Of a stretch of DNA of 54,814 bases, positions 9,633-17,743 are shown in pieces. The notes below the pieces were generated by a model. The model made no database searches. It saw only the letters and a list, made by a program, of their open reading frames with translations, and was not told the origin of the DNA. The DNA comes from Flavobacteriales bacterium. GTDB lineage: Bacteria; Bacteroidota; Bacteroidia; Flavobacteriales_F; PHOS-HE28. Position 1 is the first letter of the stretch. The number at the start of each line of letters is the position of its first letter. The position numbers and the translations under genes are program-made. The stretch lies in NCBI GenBank assembly GCA_016717305.1, contig JADKFY010000022.1, positions 1 to 54,814 on the forward strand, in the 5' to 3' direction.

Positions 9633-11879
9633 ATGAACACGATCCACCGGCATTATTTTCTATTCTGCTTGGCCCTGCTGCCTTTCGTGGGAAGTGGGCA
9701 GTCCGTTGTGCAATGGACCATTTGGGGCGATGCGGCCTTCGAACGGGGCGAATTCTATGGAGCATCACGCTTCTACGGAGGTGCGCTGGAAACCGATCCG
9801 GGACGCATGAGCCTTCAGTGGAAACAGGCCGAAGCCCTTCGCCTAAGCAACCAATACGACAAGGCCGCAGCGCTATACGACCGCGTGTACCACAAGGACC
9901 AAGGCCGCACACACGCCGATGGGCTCCGTTGGTTGGGTGAAATGCAATTGTGCAGTGGGCAATACGAAGAAGCAGAACGCACTTGGAAAAAGGCGTTGCA
10001 AAAGGAAAAGGACAAGGGCTCATTCACCGCCTTGCGCGCGGCGAATGCATTGGAAGGTTGTCGGTTGGCAACAGCTTTCAAAACCAGAACAGACAGCTTG
10101 ACCATTGAACATTTGCCCCAACCGGTGAACACCTATGACAGCGAATTCGGTGCCCGGATCGGTCCGGATAGTGCGTTGTACTTCACCAGCCTTCGTGGAA
10201 AGTTGAATGCAGACGAAGAAGTCCAGGATACCGCGACCTACTACACGGCTTTGTTCAAAGTGAAGGAAGCCGGAAGTGCGTGGACCGAACCGTCCATTGA
10301 TCCGCAGACCTCGTCGCAGCAGGTGGATATCGCAAACGTGGCGTGGAGTTCTTCGGGTGAATGGATGCTCTTTTCAAAATGCAACGGTGTAGAAGGGTGC
10401 CATATCCAGATCCAACGATCCAGCGATAATAGCAACGCAACCCCTTTGCCGGGGTTGGTTGTTGATCACACCACCACCCAACCTATGGTCGTGCAAGTCG
10501 AAGGGAAAGAGTGGCTATACTTCGTGAGCGACACACCGGGCGGCGAAGGCGAAATGGATATCTGGATCGCTCAATTCAAGGACGGTGTCGCCGTCGACCC
10601 AAAGCCCTTGGGCAAGCCCGTGAACACGATCGGGAACGAACGAAGTCCTTGGTATGATCGGCATTCGAATACGCTCTATTTCTCATCGGATTTCCTGCCG
10701 GGTATCGGGGGCTTTGATGTGTTCACTGCTCAACAAAATACGGATGGCTCCTACGCAGAGCCGGTGAATGGAGGCAAGCCGATCAACAGTCCGGCCAACG
10801 ACCTGTACGCTAGCTATGATCCCAAGCGGAACGAGGGTTGGCTCACCAGCAATCGCATTGGATCCTTCGCCGCCAAAGGCGAAACCTGTTGCAATGACCT
10901 ATATCGCTTCCGCCTGAACGAACCACTTATCGTTGAAGTGCCGCCCTTGATAGTAAAGGTGGATAGTATTCCGCCGATAGTCTCCACTCCTATCGAAACC
11001 CCACAACGCACCCTTGCCCAGCTCCAAGCGGACTTTCCATTGGTGTTGTACTTCCACAACGATGAACCCGAACCACGATCCTGGAAGGTGAAGACCGACA
11101 AGACCTACAACACCACCTACGATCAATATGCCGCATTGCGACCGCTCTATGAAAAGGAGAACGGTGATCCAAAAGCCTTTGATGCATTCTTTGGATCGGA
11201 GGTACAACATGGCCATGCACAACTACAGCAGTTGGCGCAAGCCTTGATCCCAGTGCTTAAAAGCGGCCAACAGATCACCTTGGAAGTACGTGGCCATGCC
11301 AGTCCGTTGGCCCGCAACGACTACAATAAGAACCTTTCATTGCGCCGGATCGAAAGCCTACGCAACCAATTGCAACGTGCCAATTCGAATGCACTCGCAA
11401 CTTTCATGGATAGCACCGCGAGCAATGGCGGCATCTTGCGCATCCGAGAACTACCCTTCGGCGAGGACCGTTCAGCAAACACCGTGAGTGATGACCTCAA
11501 TGACCTGGAACGATCTGTTTACAGTGTGGCCGCGGCGCGCGAACGTCGGATCGAAGTGGAACGGATCCTGATCGATCCGAAAACCAAGGATCTGCACTTT
11601 TCGATCGGGACGGTTCGACAAGGCGTAGAACAAAGATTCAAGTTCCCTATCACGAACACCGGTCCTGTGCCACTCACCATAATGACAGCGCGGTCGGAAT
11701 GCGATTGCATCATGCCACGAACACCGGAAATGCCCATTGCGCCCGGTTCTACCGGTGAATTGGAACTGATCTACACCGGGCGTACCATTCTTGGACCGCT
11801 AATGCGAAAGATCACCATTACCACCGACGGAACCCCGGACAAACTGATCCTGGTCGTCGAAGGAACCGTGATCGAATAG
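9633..11879 (+). CDS. TPR-PD40-OmpA-DUF1573 envelope protein (PorE-like fusion)
   Basis: ATG 9633 places a signal peptide (NTIHRHYFLFCLALLPFVGSGQ) at the N-terminus; an in-frame ATG at 9612 inside the previous gene is less likely. The 748 residues contain TPR-like helices (about 22-146), PD40 propeller repeats (about 170-430, TPGGEGEMDIW and LPGIGGFDVF), and a divergent OmpA-like domain around 470-640 (VRGHASPLARNDYNKNLSLRR and ARERRIEVERI). A C-terminal DUF1573 Ig-like domain follows from about residue 652 (FSIGTVRQGVEQRFKFPITNTG). TPR-PD40-OmpA is the order found in the T9SS protein PorE, which binds peptidoglycan; the DUF1573 tail is an addition. It closes the second secretion cassette. 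PorE-equivalence is inferred, since PorE homologues are usually lipoproteins and no lipobox Cys is visible. Confidence 0.85.
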   Translation: MNTIHRHYFLFCLALLPFVGSGQSVVQWTIWGDAAFERGEFYGASRFYGGALETDPGRMSLQWKQAEALRLSNQYDKAAALYDRVYHKDQGRTHADGLRWLGEMQLCSGQYEEAERTWKKALQKEKDKGSFTALRAANALEGCRLATAFKTRTDSLTIEHLPQPVNTYDSEFGARIGPDSALYFTSLRGKLNADEEVQDTATYYTALFKVKEAGSAWTEPSIDPQTSSQQVDIANVAWSSSGEWMLFSKCNGVEGCHIQIQRSSDNSNATPLPGLVVDHTTTQPMVVQVEGKEWLYFVSDTPGGEGEMDIWIAQFKDGVAVDPKPLGKPVNTIGNERSPWYDRHSNTLYFSSDFLPGIGGFDVFTAQQNTDGSYAEPVNGGKPINSPANDLYASYDPKRNEGWLTSNRIGSFAAKGETCCNDLYRFRLNEPLIVEVPPLIVKVDSIPPIVSTPIETPQRTLAQLQADFPLVLYFHNDEPEPRSWKVKTDKTYNTTYDQYAALRPLYEKENGDPKAFDAFFGSEVQHGHAQLQQLAQALIPVLKSGQQITLEVRGHASPLARNDYNKNLSLRRIESLRNQLQRANSNALATFMDSTASNGGILRIRELPFGEDRSANTVSDDLNDLERSVYSVAAARERRIEVERILIDPKTKDLHFSIGTVRQGVEQRFKFPITNTGPVPLTIMTARSECDCIMPRTPEMPIAPGSTGELELIYTGRTILGPLMRKITITTDGTPDKLILVVEGTVIE

Positions 11880-11895
11880 CGCTCCATTGCCAATA

Positions 11896-11903
11896 TATCT
11901 TTA
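11896..11903 (+). promoter_or_regulatory. possible -7 element (TATCTTTA) before pepE
   Basis: TATCTTTA matches seven of eight positions of the Bacteroidota -7 consensus TAnnTTTG and ends 10 nt before the pepE ATG. No convincing -33 TTG at normal spacing is visible. Confidence 0.25.
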
Positions 11904-11913
11904 ACAAACGCCG

Positions 11914-12621
11914 ATGCAATTGCTCCTTCTTTCAAATTCAACCTTACCCGGCGAACCGTTCTTCCAATGGCCACACGCTCATGCGAAGTCCTTTTTGCAA
12001 GGGCACAAGAAGGTCGGTTTCGTCCCGTTCGCGCAACCGGAACCCGAACAAGATGCTTATGTGGAACGCATGGCAGCGGTGTTCGGTGAATTCGGTTGTG
12101 AGACCATTGGTCTGCATAAGGCCACGGATCCGAACAAGGCACTGGACGATCTGGATGCTGTCGCGATCGGTGGTGGGAATAGCTTTCTGCTCCTGCGTTC
12201 ACTGTATCGGTCTGGACTATTGCGCGCGATCGGTGACCGTGTGAAACGCGGACTCCCCTACCTCGGTTGGAGCGCCGGTGCGAACGTGGCCAGCCCAACG
12301 ATCATGACCACCAACGACATGCCGATCGTGGAGGTGCCTTCCTTGCGCGCAATGCACTTGGTGCCCTTCCAGATCAATCCGCATTACACCGAAGCCACGA
12401 TCCCCGGCCATGGCGGGGAAAGCCGGGACAAACGTTTGGAGGAATACCTTGCACTTAACCAACGCAGCACGGTGGTGGGCTTACGCGAAGGAGCCTTGTT
12501 GCAGGTGGCCATCGGGCGCATGGAATTGAAAGGTACCGGCATGGTGATCTTCCGAGCCGGCAAACCGAAGGTGGACATCAGCGGCGACGCTGAAATGCGA
12601 CGGGACCTTTCGGATCTATGA
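11914..12621 (+). CDS. pepE: dipeptidase PepE (alpha-aspartyl dipeptidase, family S51)
   Basis: The 235-residue cytoplasmic serine peptidase releases N-terminal Asp from dipeptides. The Ser-His-Glu triad known from Salmonella PepE falls at the same residue numbers here: Ser120 in GWSAGAN, His157 in NPHY and Glu192 in GLREGALL. The glycine-rich AIGGGNSF segment upstream (84-91) is also typical. Length equals the family norm. It stands alone, 34 bp after the T9SS cassette, and has its own candidate promoter. Its function is peptide turnover and appears unrelated to the secretion genes. Assignment is secure. Confidence 0.95.
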   Translation: MQLLLLSNSTLPGEPFFQWPHAHAKSFLQGHKKVGFVPFAQPEPEQDAYVERMAAVFGEFGCETIGLHKATDPNKALDDLDAVAIGGGNSFLLLRSLYRSGLLRAIGDRVKRGLPYLGWSAGANVASPTIMTTNDMPIVEVPSLRAMHLVPFQINPHYTEATIPGHGGESRDKRLEEYLALNQRSTVVGLREGALLQVAIGRMELKGTGMVIFRAGKPKVDISGDAEMRRDLSDL

Positions 12622-12629
12622 GTGTGGAT

Positions 12630-12702
12630 GTGAGGAAGTGAGGAGGGTGGTTCTACTGCTCAATTGCTCCGGAAGAACTCTTTACGTTTCTCACTTCCCC
12701 AC
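12630..12702. repeat. intergenic inverted repeat of the GTGAGGAAGTGAG family
   Basis: GTGAGGAAGTGAG (12630-12642) faces CTCACTTCCCCAC (12690-12702), with 12 of 13 bases complementary, and a pyrimidine-rich tail follows. The same 13-mer recurs at 41403-41415. It may act as a terminator for pepE or be a relic of a dispersed repeat. Confidence 0.45.
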
Positions 12703-12782
12703 CTGCTCCTCCCCCTCTTTCCCCATGTTCGGGTGTTCATCCTTTTGGCCTATCCGAGTGATCGGCCGGGGGATCGCCCAAA

Positions 12783-12790
12783 TACCTTCG
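12783..12790 (+). promoter_or_regulatory. possible -7 element (TACCTTCG) before the MscS gene
   Basis: TACCTTCG fits TAnnTTyG and ends 7 nt before the ATG at 12798, so the transcript would be nearly leaderless. No clear -33 box is seen. Confidence 0.25.
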
Positions 12791-12797
12791 TCGCACG

Positions 12798-13724
12798 ATG
12801 TTGTTGATGAAGATCTCCCCTGAACGTGTGGACCACATTGTGGATCGGTTGGGGTTCAATTTGTTGTTGCTCTTGAAGGTCTTAGTGGTCCTGTTGGCCG
12901 CTTTCATCGTGGAGCGGCTCCTGTACCGCTTGTTGCGACGCATCTATAAACGATCGGACAAGTTCCGGGAGGATGCGACCCGTTACCGTTTCCTGCGAAA
13001 TGCACTGCGCTTCATTGTTAGCCTTGGGGCCATCGCCACCATCGTCTACATGATCCCTTCGTTCAAGCACTTGGCGGTAACACTGTTCGCAGGTGCCGGT
13101 ATCCTGGTGGCCATTTTGGGGTTCGCCACACAACGCGCCTTCGCGAACATAATCAGCGGCATCTTCATTGTTTCGTTCAAACCGTTCCGTGTGGGCGATT
13201 TGATCAAGATCGGTGAAGCGCACATCGGAACCGTGGAGGACATCACCCTGCGCCATACCGTAATCGTTACGTTCGAGAACCGGCGAGTGATCATCCCCAA
13301 TGCCGTGATCAGCGATGAGACCATTGTGAACAGCTCTTTGGTGGATGAGGCCACATGCGAATTCGTCGAGTTCGGGATCAGCTACGAAAGCGACCTGGAC
13401 AACGCCATGGCGATCCTTCAACAAGAAGCGGAAATGCACCCAATGTGCATTGATCGCCGCACGGAGCGCGAAATGGAACTAGGGGAACCGAAGGTGAGTG
13501 TCATGTTGGTACGCATCGATGATTCTGCCCTTTTGATCCGCGCATACGTGTGGGCGGCAGACCCGGTTTTAGCACGTAGGATGCACTATGACCTGAACCG
13601 ATCAGTGAAGCTCCACTTTGACCGCGCCGATATCGAGCTACCCTATCCGCAACGGACCATCTCCTTCAAAGAAAATGGTACCAAGATCGCTTTGACCCAA
13701 AAAGTCATTGAAGGAGCACTATGA
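12798..13724 (+). CDS. MscS-family small-conductance mechanosensitive channel
   Basis: The 308-residue inner-membrane protein has three predicted membrane segments (about 20-45, 68-90 and 95-125). The third carries the Gly/Ala-rich pore helix AGAGILVAILGFATQRAFANIISG, followed by the family's FRVGDLIKIG beta-domain entry and VIIPNAVIS. These features define the MscS pore and its cytoplasmic vestibule. MscS channels open under membrane tension to release osmolytes after a hypo-osmotic shock. ATG 12798 is used; ATG 12807 is a close alternative. The 3' end overlaps the corA start by four bases, suggesting a two-gene operon for ion and osmotic balance. Confidence 0.92.
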   Translation: MLLMKISPERVDHIVDRLGFNLLLLLKVLVVLLAAFIVERLLYRLLRRIYKRSDKFREDATRYRFLRNALRFIVSLGAIATIVYMIPSFKHLAVTLFAGAGILVAILGFATQRAFANIISGIFIVSFKPFRVGDLIKIGEAHIGTVEDITLRHTVIVTFENRRVIIPNAVISDETIVNSSLVDEATCEFVEFGISYESDLDNAMAILQQEAEMHPMCIDRRTEREMELGEPKVSVMLVRIDDSALLIRAYVWAADPVLARRMHYDLNRSVKLHFDRADIELPYPQRTISFKENGTKIALTQKVIEGAL

Positions 13725-14779
13725 AGAAGGTTAAGAAACGCTCAGGGAAAAGAGGACTGCCACCGGGTTCTTTTGTTCAAGTGAATGACGAAGAGAACCG
13801 AAATACTTCACTCCGTGTGTTCACGTTCGACAAGGAAGAATGGTCCGAGAAAACCTTGAAAAACTTGGGAGAGTGCCCCGTTGTGGACCCGACCAGAACG
13901 ACTTGGTTGGACATAGACGGGCTGAACACCGATGAAACCTTGCAAGCCGTTGGCAAACAATTCGATCTACATCCTTTGCTTTTGGAGGATGTGTTGAACA
14001 CCGAGCACCGGCCCAAAGTGGAGGAGTATCCGGATACCCTGTTCATTGTGGCCAAAATGCTCACTTTGGGCGAAGAAAATGGCAACGTGCAGGTAGAACA
14101 GATCTGCTTCGTACTTCGGAAGGGGCTCGTGATCTCCTTCCAAGAACGACCCGGTGATATCCTCAACCCCATACGCGACCGCATTCGCCAAAATACAGGA
14201 CGGGTCCGGCGCGCCGGTGCGGATTATCTGGTGTATGCGCTGCTTGATGTGATCGTGGACAACTACTTCGTTATCGTGGAGAGCCTCGGCGAACGAATTG
14301 AGAAGCTGGAGCAAAAGGTGATGCTGAGACCCGGGAACGAAGATCTCTTCACCATGCAGGAACTGAGGAGCCAATTGATCACTATCGGCCGATATGTTAC
14401 TCCCACACGTGAATTGGCCGGTCGCTTGCACACCATGCAAAGCGACGTGATCGACAACAGCACACGCAAGTACATCAACGATCTCCAGGACCATGCTGTC
14501 TATATTGCGGAAACGATTGGGACACATCGGGAAATGCTCACCAACTTGGAGAATTCCTTCCACGCCATGTTCAACCTGCGCAGTGGTCAGGTGATCAAAT
14601 TGCTCACCATTACCAGTACGATCTTCATACCGCTTACCTTCATAGTTGGTGTTTATGGGATGAACTTTGACCGGATGCCGTGGCTGCACTCACGTTTCGG
14701 ATTTTATGGCGTAATGGCATTTATGATCGCGTTAAGTTTCGGCATGCTCTTGTGGTTCCGGTCCAAACGGTGGTTGTAA
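13721..14779 (+). CDS. corA: CorA family magnesium/cobalt transporter
   Basis: This 352-residue protein has a long, charged cytoplasmic N-terminal funnel domain (HPLLLEDVLNTEHRPKVEEY, and FVLRKGLVISFQERPGDI). Two C-terminal membrane helices follow, the first ending in the signature Y-G-M-N-F (near residue 312) that forms the Mg2+ selectivity loop. Length and layout match CorA. Its ATG overlaps the upstream MscS stop, so both are probably co-transcribed. It provides Mg2+ uptake, and possibly Co2+ or Ni2+ uptake. Assignment to the CorA family is secure; exact ion preference cannot be read from sequence. Confidence 0.94.
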   Translation: MKKVKKRSGKRGLPPGSFVQVNDEENRNTSLRVFTFDKEEWSEKTLKNLGECPVVDPTRTTWLDIDGLNTDETLQAVGKQFDLHPLLLEDVLNTEHRPKVEEYPDTLFIVAKMLTLGEENGNVQVEQICFVLRKGLVISFQERPGDILNPIRDRIRQNTGRVRRAGADYLVYALLDVIVDNYFVIVESLGERIEKLEQKVMLRPGNEDLFTMQELRSQLITIGRYVTPTRELAGRLHTMQSDVIDNSTRKYINDLQDHAVYIAETIGTHREMLTNLENSFHAMFNLRSGQVIKLLTITSTIFIPLTFIVGVYGMNFDRMPWLHSRFGFYGVMAFMIALSFGMLLWFRSKRWL

Positions 14780-15153
14780 GCGAACTCGGTCGGCACCGTT
14801 CAAGCCCGTCTTCGGTAGATCTGGTCTTCCACATTACCGTTTGCTGCGCCGGGAACTATTTTCTAGGACCATGCCGCGGGCCGTGCAACCTTCTTTTACT
14901 TTGCACCGCATCTGATGAACACCGAATTCGATCTTCAAATCACCCGACCATCCGCTCTTGGCGTTTCGGTAGACTTGGTGCAGTTGCGCTTTCCTTTCCG
15001 TCCAAGCTGATGTCGACCTCTAACGTATTGCGAACCCTCCCCGGTGTGATGCCGTTCTCCGGGGTTCGAGGCGTAGACCTTACTCAAGCTTATCGCCCGC
15101 ACGTCGAAAGGGCATCATTCCGTACAACCTTTTAATACCGCTTTGTCCACACC
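14780..15153. other. 374-bp gap before arginine decarboxylase; two short coupled ORFs, no firm gene
   Basis: No RNA gene or family-like protein was recognised. Two short plus-strand ORFs are coupled through TGATG at 15008-15012: 14915-15010 (31 codons, starting MNTEFDLQITRP) and 15010-15135 (41 codons, starting MSTSNVLRTLPG). A TTACTTTG box (one mismatch to TAnnTTTG) lies 11 nt before the first ATG. They could be chance ORFs, a leader region controlling the downstream decarboxylase, or gene remnants. Confidence 0.3.
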
Positions 15154-16545
15154 ATGAAGACCCGTTACGTCGATCTTATCGAGCAGACCTTCGACTTCCC
15201 CAAGGACGAATTCAAGCTCGACGATGACAAACTCGTGTGGAACGACTTGCCTTTGACAGAGATCCTGGAAAAGCACGGTACCCCTCTGCGCATCAGTTAC
15301 CTGCCCAAGATCGGCGAGAAGATCGAACTGGCCCGGCAGTGTTTCGCCAATGCGTTCAAGACCCACAATTATCAAGGCACTTACGAGTATTTCTACTGCA
15401 CCAAAAGCAACCACTTCAGTTACGTGGTGGACAAAGTGCTGGCCAAAGGAGTAAATCTGGAGACAAGCAGCGCCTATGATCTGGAGATGATCGAACTGCT
15501 GATCGAACGCGGACGCATCACGAAGGATGCCACGATCCTGTGCAACGGTTTCAAGGATGCCCCATACATCAAAGGGATCGGGAGACTTGCCAATCGAGGC
15601 TTCAATGTGGTGCCGATCATCGACAATATGGGGGAGATCCTGCAGCTCGATGAGGTGATCGATGGCAACTGCGACATCGGGATCCGTATTGCGGCGGAAG
15701 AAGCTCCAAAGTTCGAATTCTACACCAGTCGTCTGGGGATCGGTTACAAGGACATCATCCCGTTCTACATGCGCAACGTAAGCAAGCAGAAGAAATTCCG
15801 TCTGAAGCTCATGCACTTCTTCATCAATACCGGGATCACTGACACTGCTTATTACTGGAACGAATTGAGCAAGTGTGTGAACGTGTATTGCGATCTGAAG
15901 AAACTCTGCCCTACCCTGGATACCCTTGATATCGGAGGTGGATTACCTATCAAGAACAGTTTGAATTTCAGTTTCGACGTGGACTACATGATCAGCGAGA
16001 TCGTGGGGCGGATCAAGGATGTATGTACAGAGAACCATGTTCCCGAGCCCGACATCTACAGCGAATTCGGTAGCTTTACGGTGAGCGATAGCGGTGCCAC
16101 GTTCTTCAGCTTCGTGTATCAAAAGAAGCAGAACGAGAAGGAGCGCTGGAACATGATCGATGGCAGTTTCATGACCACGTTGCCGGATACCTGGGCCATC
16201 AGCAAACGGTTCATCATGCTTCCGGTGAACAACTGGAACGATGAATACGAACGCGTCTTCCTCGGTGGTATGACCTGCGATAGCGATGACTACTACAACA
16301 GCGAGCAGCACATCAACGCGATCTACATGCCCAAGTACCAAGAGGAACGCAAGCAGTACATCGGCTACTTCAACACGGGCGCCTACCAAGACACACTGGG
16401 CGGCTTTGGAGGGATCCAACATTGCCTGATCCCAAAACCCAAACACGTGCTGATCGATCGCGATGCCGACGGAAACCTTACTGACCGCGTTTTCGCAGAA
16501 AGACAAAGTGCCGAACGGATGCTTCAGCTGCTGGGGTATTTGTAA
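15154..16545 (+). CDS. speA: arginine decarboxylase, PLP fold III
   Basis: The 463-residue enzyme converts arginine to agmatine, the first step of polyamine synthesis. It belongs to the alanine-racemase-fold decarboxylases. The PLP Schiff-base lysine is Lys84 in Y-C-T-K-S-N-H-F, the phosphate-binding loop is DIGGGLPI (259-266), and the second-subunit catalytic cysteine is probably Cys375 in GGMTCDSDD. At this length it matches the short Bacteroidota type rather than the roughly 630-residue E. coli SpeA. The next gene is a deoxyhypusine-synthase homologue, a pairing that points to a polyamine pathway. Arginine specificity is inferred from overall similarity to the short Bacteroidota arginine decarboxylases. 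Confidence 0.85.
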   Translation: MKTRYVDLIEQTFDFPKDEFKLDDDKLVWNDLPLTEILEKHGTPLRISYLPKIGEKIELARQCFANAFKTHNYQGTYEYFYCTKSNHFSYVVDKVLAKGVNLETSSAYDLEMIELLIERGRITKDATILCNGFKDAPYIKGIGRLANRGFNVVPIIDNMGEILQLDEVIDGNCDIGIRIAAEEAPKFEFYTSRLGIGYKDIIPFYMRNVSKQKKFRLKLMHFFINTGITDTAYYWNELSKCVNVYCDLKKLCPTLDTLDIGGGLPIKNSLNFSFDVDYMISEIVGRIKDVCTENHVPEPDIYSEFGSFTVSDSGATFFSFVYQKKQNEKERWNMIDGSFMTTLPDTWAISKRFIMLPVNNWNDEYERVFLGGMTCDSDDYYNSEQHINAIYMPKYQEERKQYIGYFNTGAYQDTLGGFGGIQHCLIPKPKHVLIDRDADGNLTDRVFAERQSAERMLQLLGYL

Positions 16546-16569
16546 GTGGATGAACCTTTGGTGCAGTTG

Positions 16570-16707
16570 GCAGTTGGCAATAGGCAAGGGCAGGGCGTAG
16601 CGCTAATGAACTTTGTTGTCCCGACATTGGATAGTGTACCTTCAAACCGCAACAACAAAGATCTTCTCCAAGCACCTTGCCTCCTGCCCTTGCCTATTGC
16701 CACCTGC
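16570..16707. repeat. intergenic inverted repeat with 25-bp arms
   Basis: Arms at 16570-16594 and 16683-16707 are complementary at 24 of 25 positions, with a perfect 19-bp core ggcaataggcaagggcagg. A weaker inner pairing (ctttgttgt with acaacaaag) lies between them. A related 15-mer, ccttgcctcctgccc (16675-16689), recurs at 36733-36747, so this belongs to a dispersed repeat family. It may end speA transcription. Confidence 0.65.
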
Positions 16708-16710
16708 ATC

Positions 16711-16738
16711 TTGATTTCATCCTACAATTCTATATTCG
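16711..16738 (+). promoter_or_regulatory. candidate promoter for the deoxyhypusine-synthase-like gene
   Basis: TTG (16711-16713), a 17-nt spacer and TATATTCG (16731-16738) fit the Bacteroidota TTG / TAnnTTTG pattern with one mismatch. The ATG lies 17 nt downstream, making this the best-supported promoter in the window. Confidence 0.4.
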
Positions 16739-16755
16739 CCCCGTAACTTCAACGC

Positions 16756-17730
16756 ATGAACAGTAAACGTCCCATTTCGGATTTCATAGAGAACAACTAT
16801 TTGCATTTCAATGCAGCAGCGCTCGTGGATGCCGCGAAAGGCTACAAGGAGCATCTGTCGAAGGGCCGCAAAATGATGGTCACCCTTGCTGGGGCCATGA
16901 GCACAGCGGAGTTGGGTAAGACTTTTGCGGAAATGATCCGCCAAGGAAAAGTGGACATCATCAGCTGCACCGGTGCCAACTTGGAAGAGGACGTGATGAA
17001 TCTGGTGGCGCACGACCATTACGAGCGCGTGCCCAACTACCGCGATCTGACCCCAGCCCAAGAACGCGCCCTGCTGGACCGGGGCATGAACCGCGTTACC
17101 GATACGTGTATACCGGAACACGAGGCATTCCGGCGGCTGGAGAAGCATGTGGTGGACCTTTGGACCGTTGATGACAAGAGCGGAAATCGCCGTTTCCCAC
17201 ACCAGTACTTCTACGAGATGATCAACTCGGGCGTGCTGAAGCAGTACTACCAGATCGACCCGAAGAACAGCTGGATGGTGGCCGCCGCGGAGCGGAACAT
17301 CCCGATCATTTGCCCTGGTTGGGAGGACAGCACCTTGGGCAATATCTTCGCTGGACATTGCATTGTAGGCGATTGCAAACCCGGCATGATGAAGAGCGGG
17401 ATCGAGTACATGATGTTCCTCGCCGACTGGTACACCAACAATTGCGGTGAGGCCGGTATCGGGTTTTTCCAGATCGGTGGTGGCATTGCCGGTGATTTCC
17501 CGATCTGTGTAGTACCCATGTTGCAACAGGACCTGCAAAGAGAAACACCGTTCTGGAGCTACTTCTGCCAGATCAGCGACAGTACCACCAGCTATGGAAG
17601 TTACAGCGGTGCTGTACCAAATGAAAAGATAACTTGGGGCAAATTGGACATCGATACCCCAAAATTCATCATCGAAAGTGATGCTACTATCGTGGCACCG
17701 CTCATCTTTGCCTACGTCCTTGACATGTGA
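16756..17730 (+). CDS. deoxyhypusine synthase family protein (probable polyamine aminobutyl transferase)
   Basis: This 324-residue protein matches the deoxyhypusine synthase family throughout. It has the NAD-binding segment SCTGANLEED (70-79), a glycine loop GIGFFQIGGGIAGDFPI (235-250), and SGAVPNEKITWGK ending in Lys296, which aligns with the catalytic lysine of eukaryotic DHS. Eukaryotes and archaea use DHS to move an aminobutyl group from spermidine to the eIF5A lysine. Bacteria lack eIF5A, so bacterial homologues are thought to act on small amines, for example making homospermidine. The neighbouring arginine decarboxylase supports a polyamine role. The acceptor substrate is inferred, not visible. 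A poly-Asp gene follows 13 bp downstream. Confidence 0.85.
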   Translation: MNSKRPISDFIENNYLHFNAAALVDAAKGYKEHLSKGRKMMVTLAGAMSTAELGKTFAEMIRQGKVDIISCTGANLEEDVMNLVAHDHYERVPNYRDLTPAQERALLDRGMNRVTDTCIPEHEAFRRLEKHVVDLWTVDDKSGNRRFPHQYFYEMINSGVLKQYYQIDPKNSWMVAAAERNIPIICPGWEDSTLGNIFAGHCIVGDCKPGMMKSGIEYMMFLADWYTNNCGEAGIGFFQIGGGIAGDFPICVVPMLQQDLQRETPFWSYFCQISDSTTSYGSYSGAVPNEKITWGKLDIDTPKFIIESDATIVAPLIFAYVLDM

Positions 17731-17743
17731 ACACCCCTACACC

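Noticed and set aside
14680..15009. Upstream part of a 151-codon ORF across the corA end
   Set aside because: It overlaps corA in another frame and has no recognisable protein features; only the short ORF from 15010 is mentioned as possible.
15040..15090. tRNA-like GGTTCGAGGC segment
   Set aside because: No acceptor, D or anticodon stems could be built around it and no CCA end follows.
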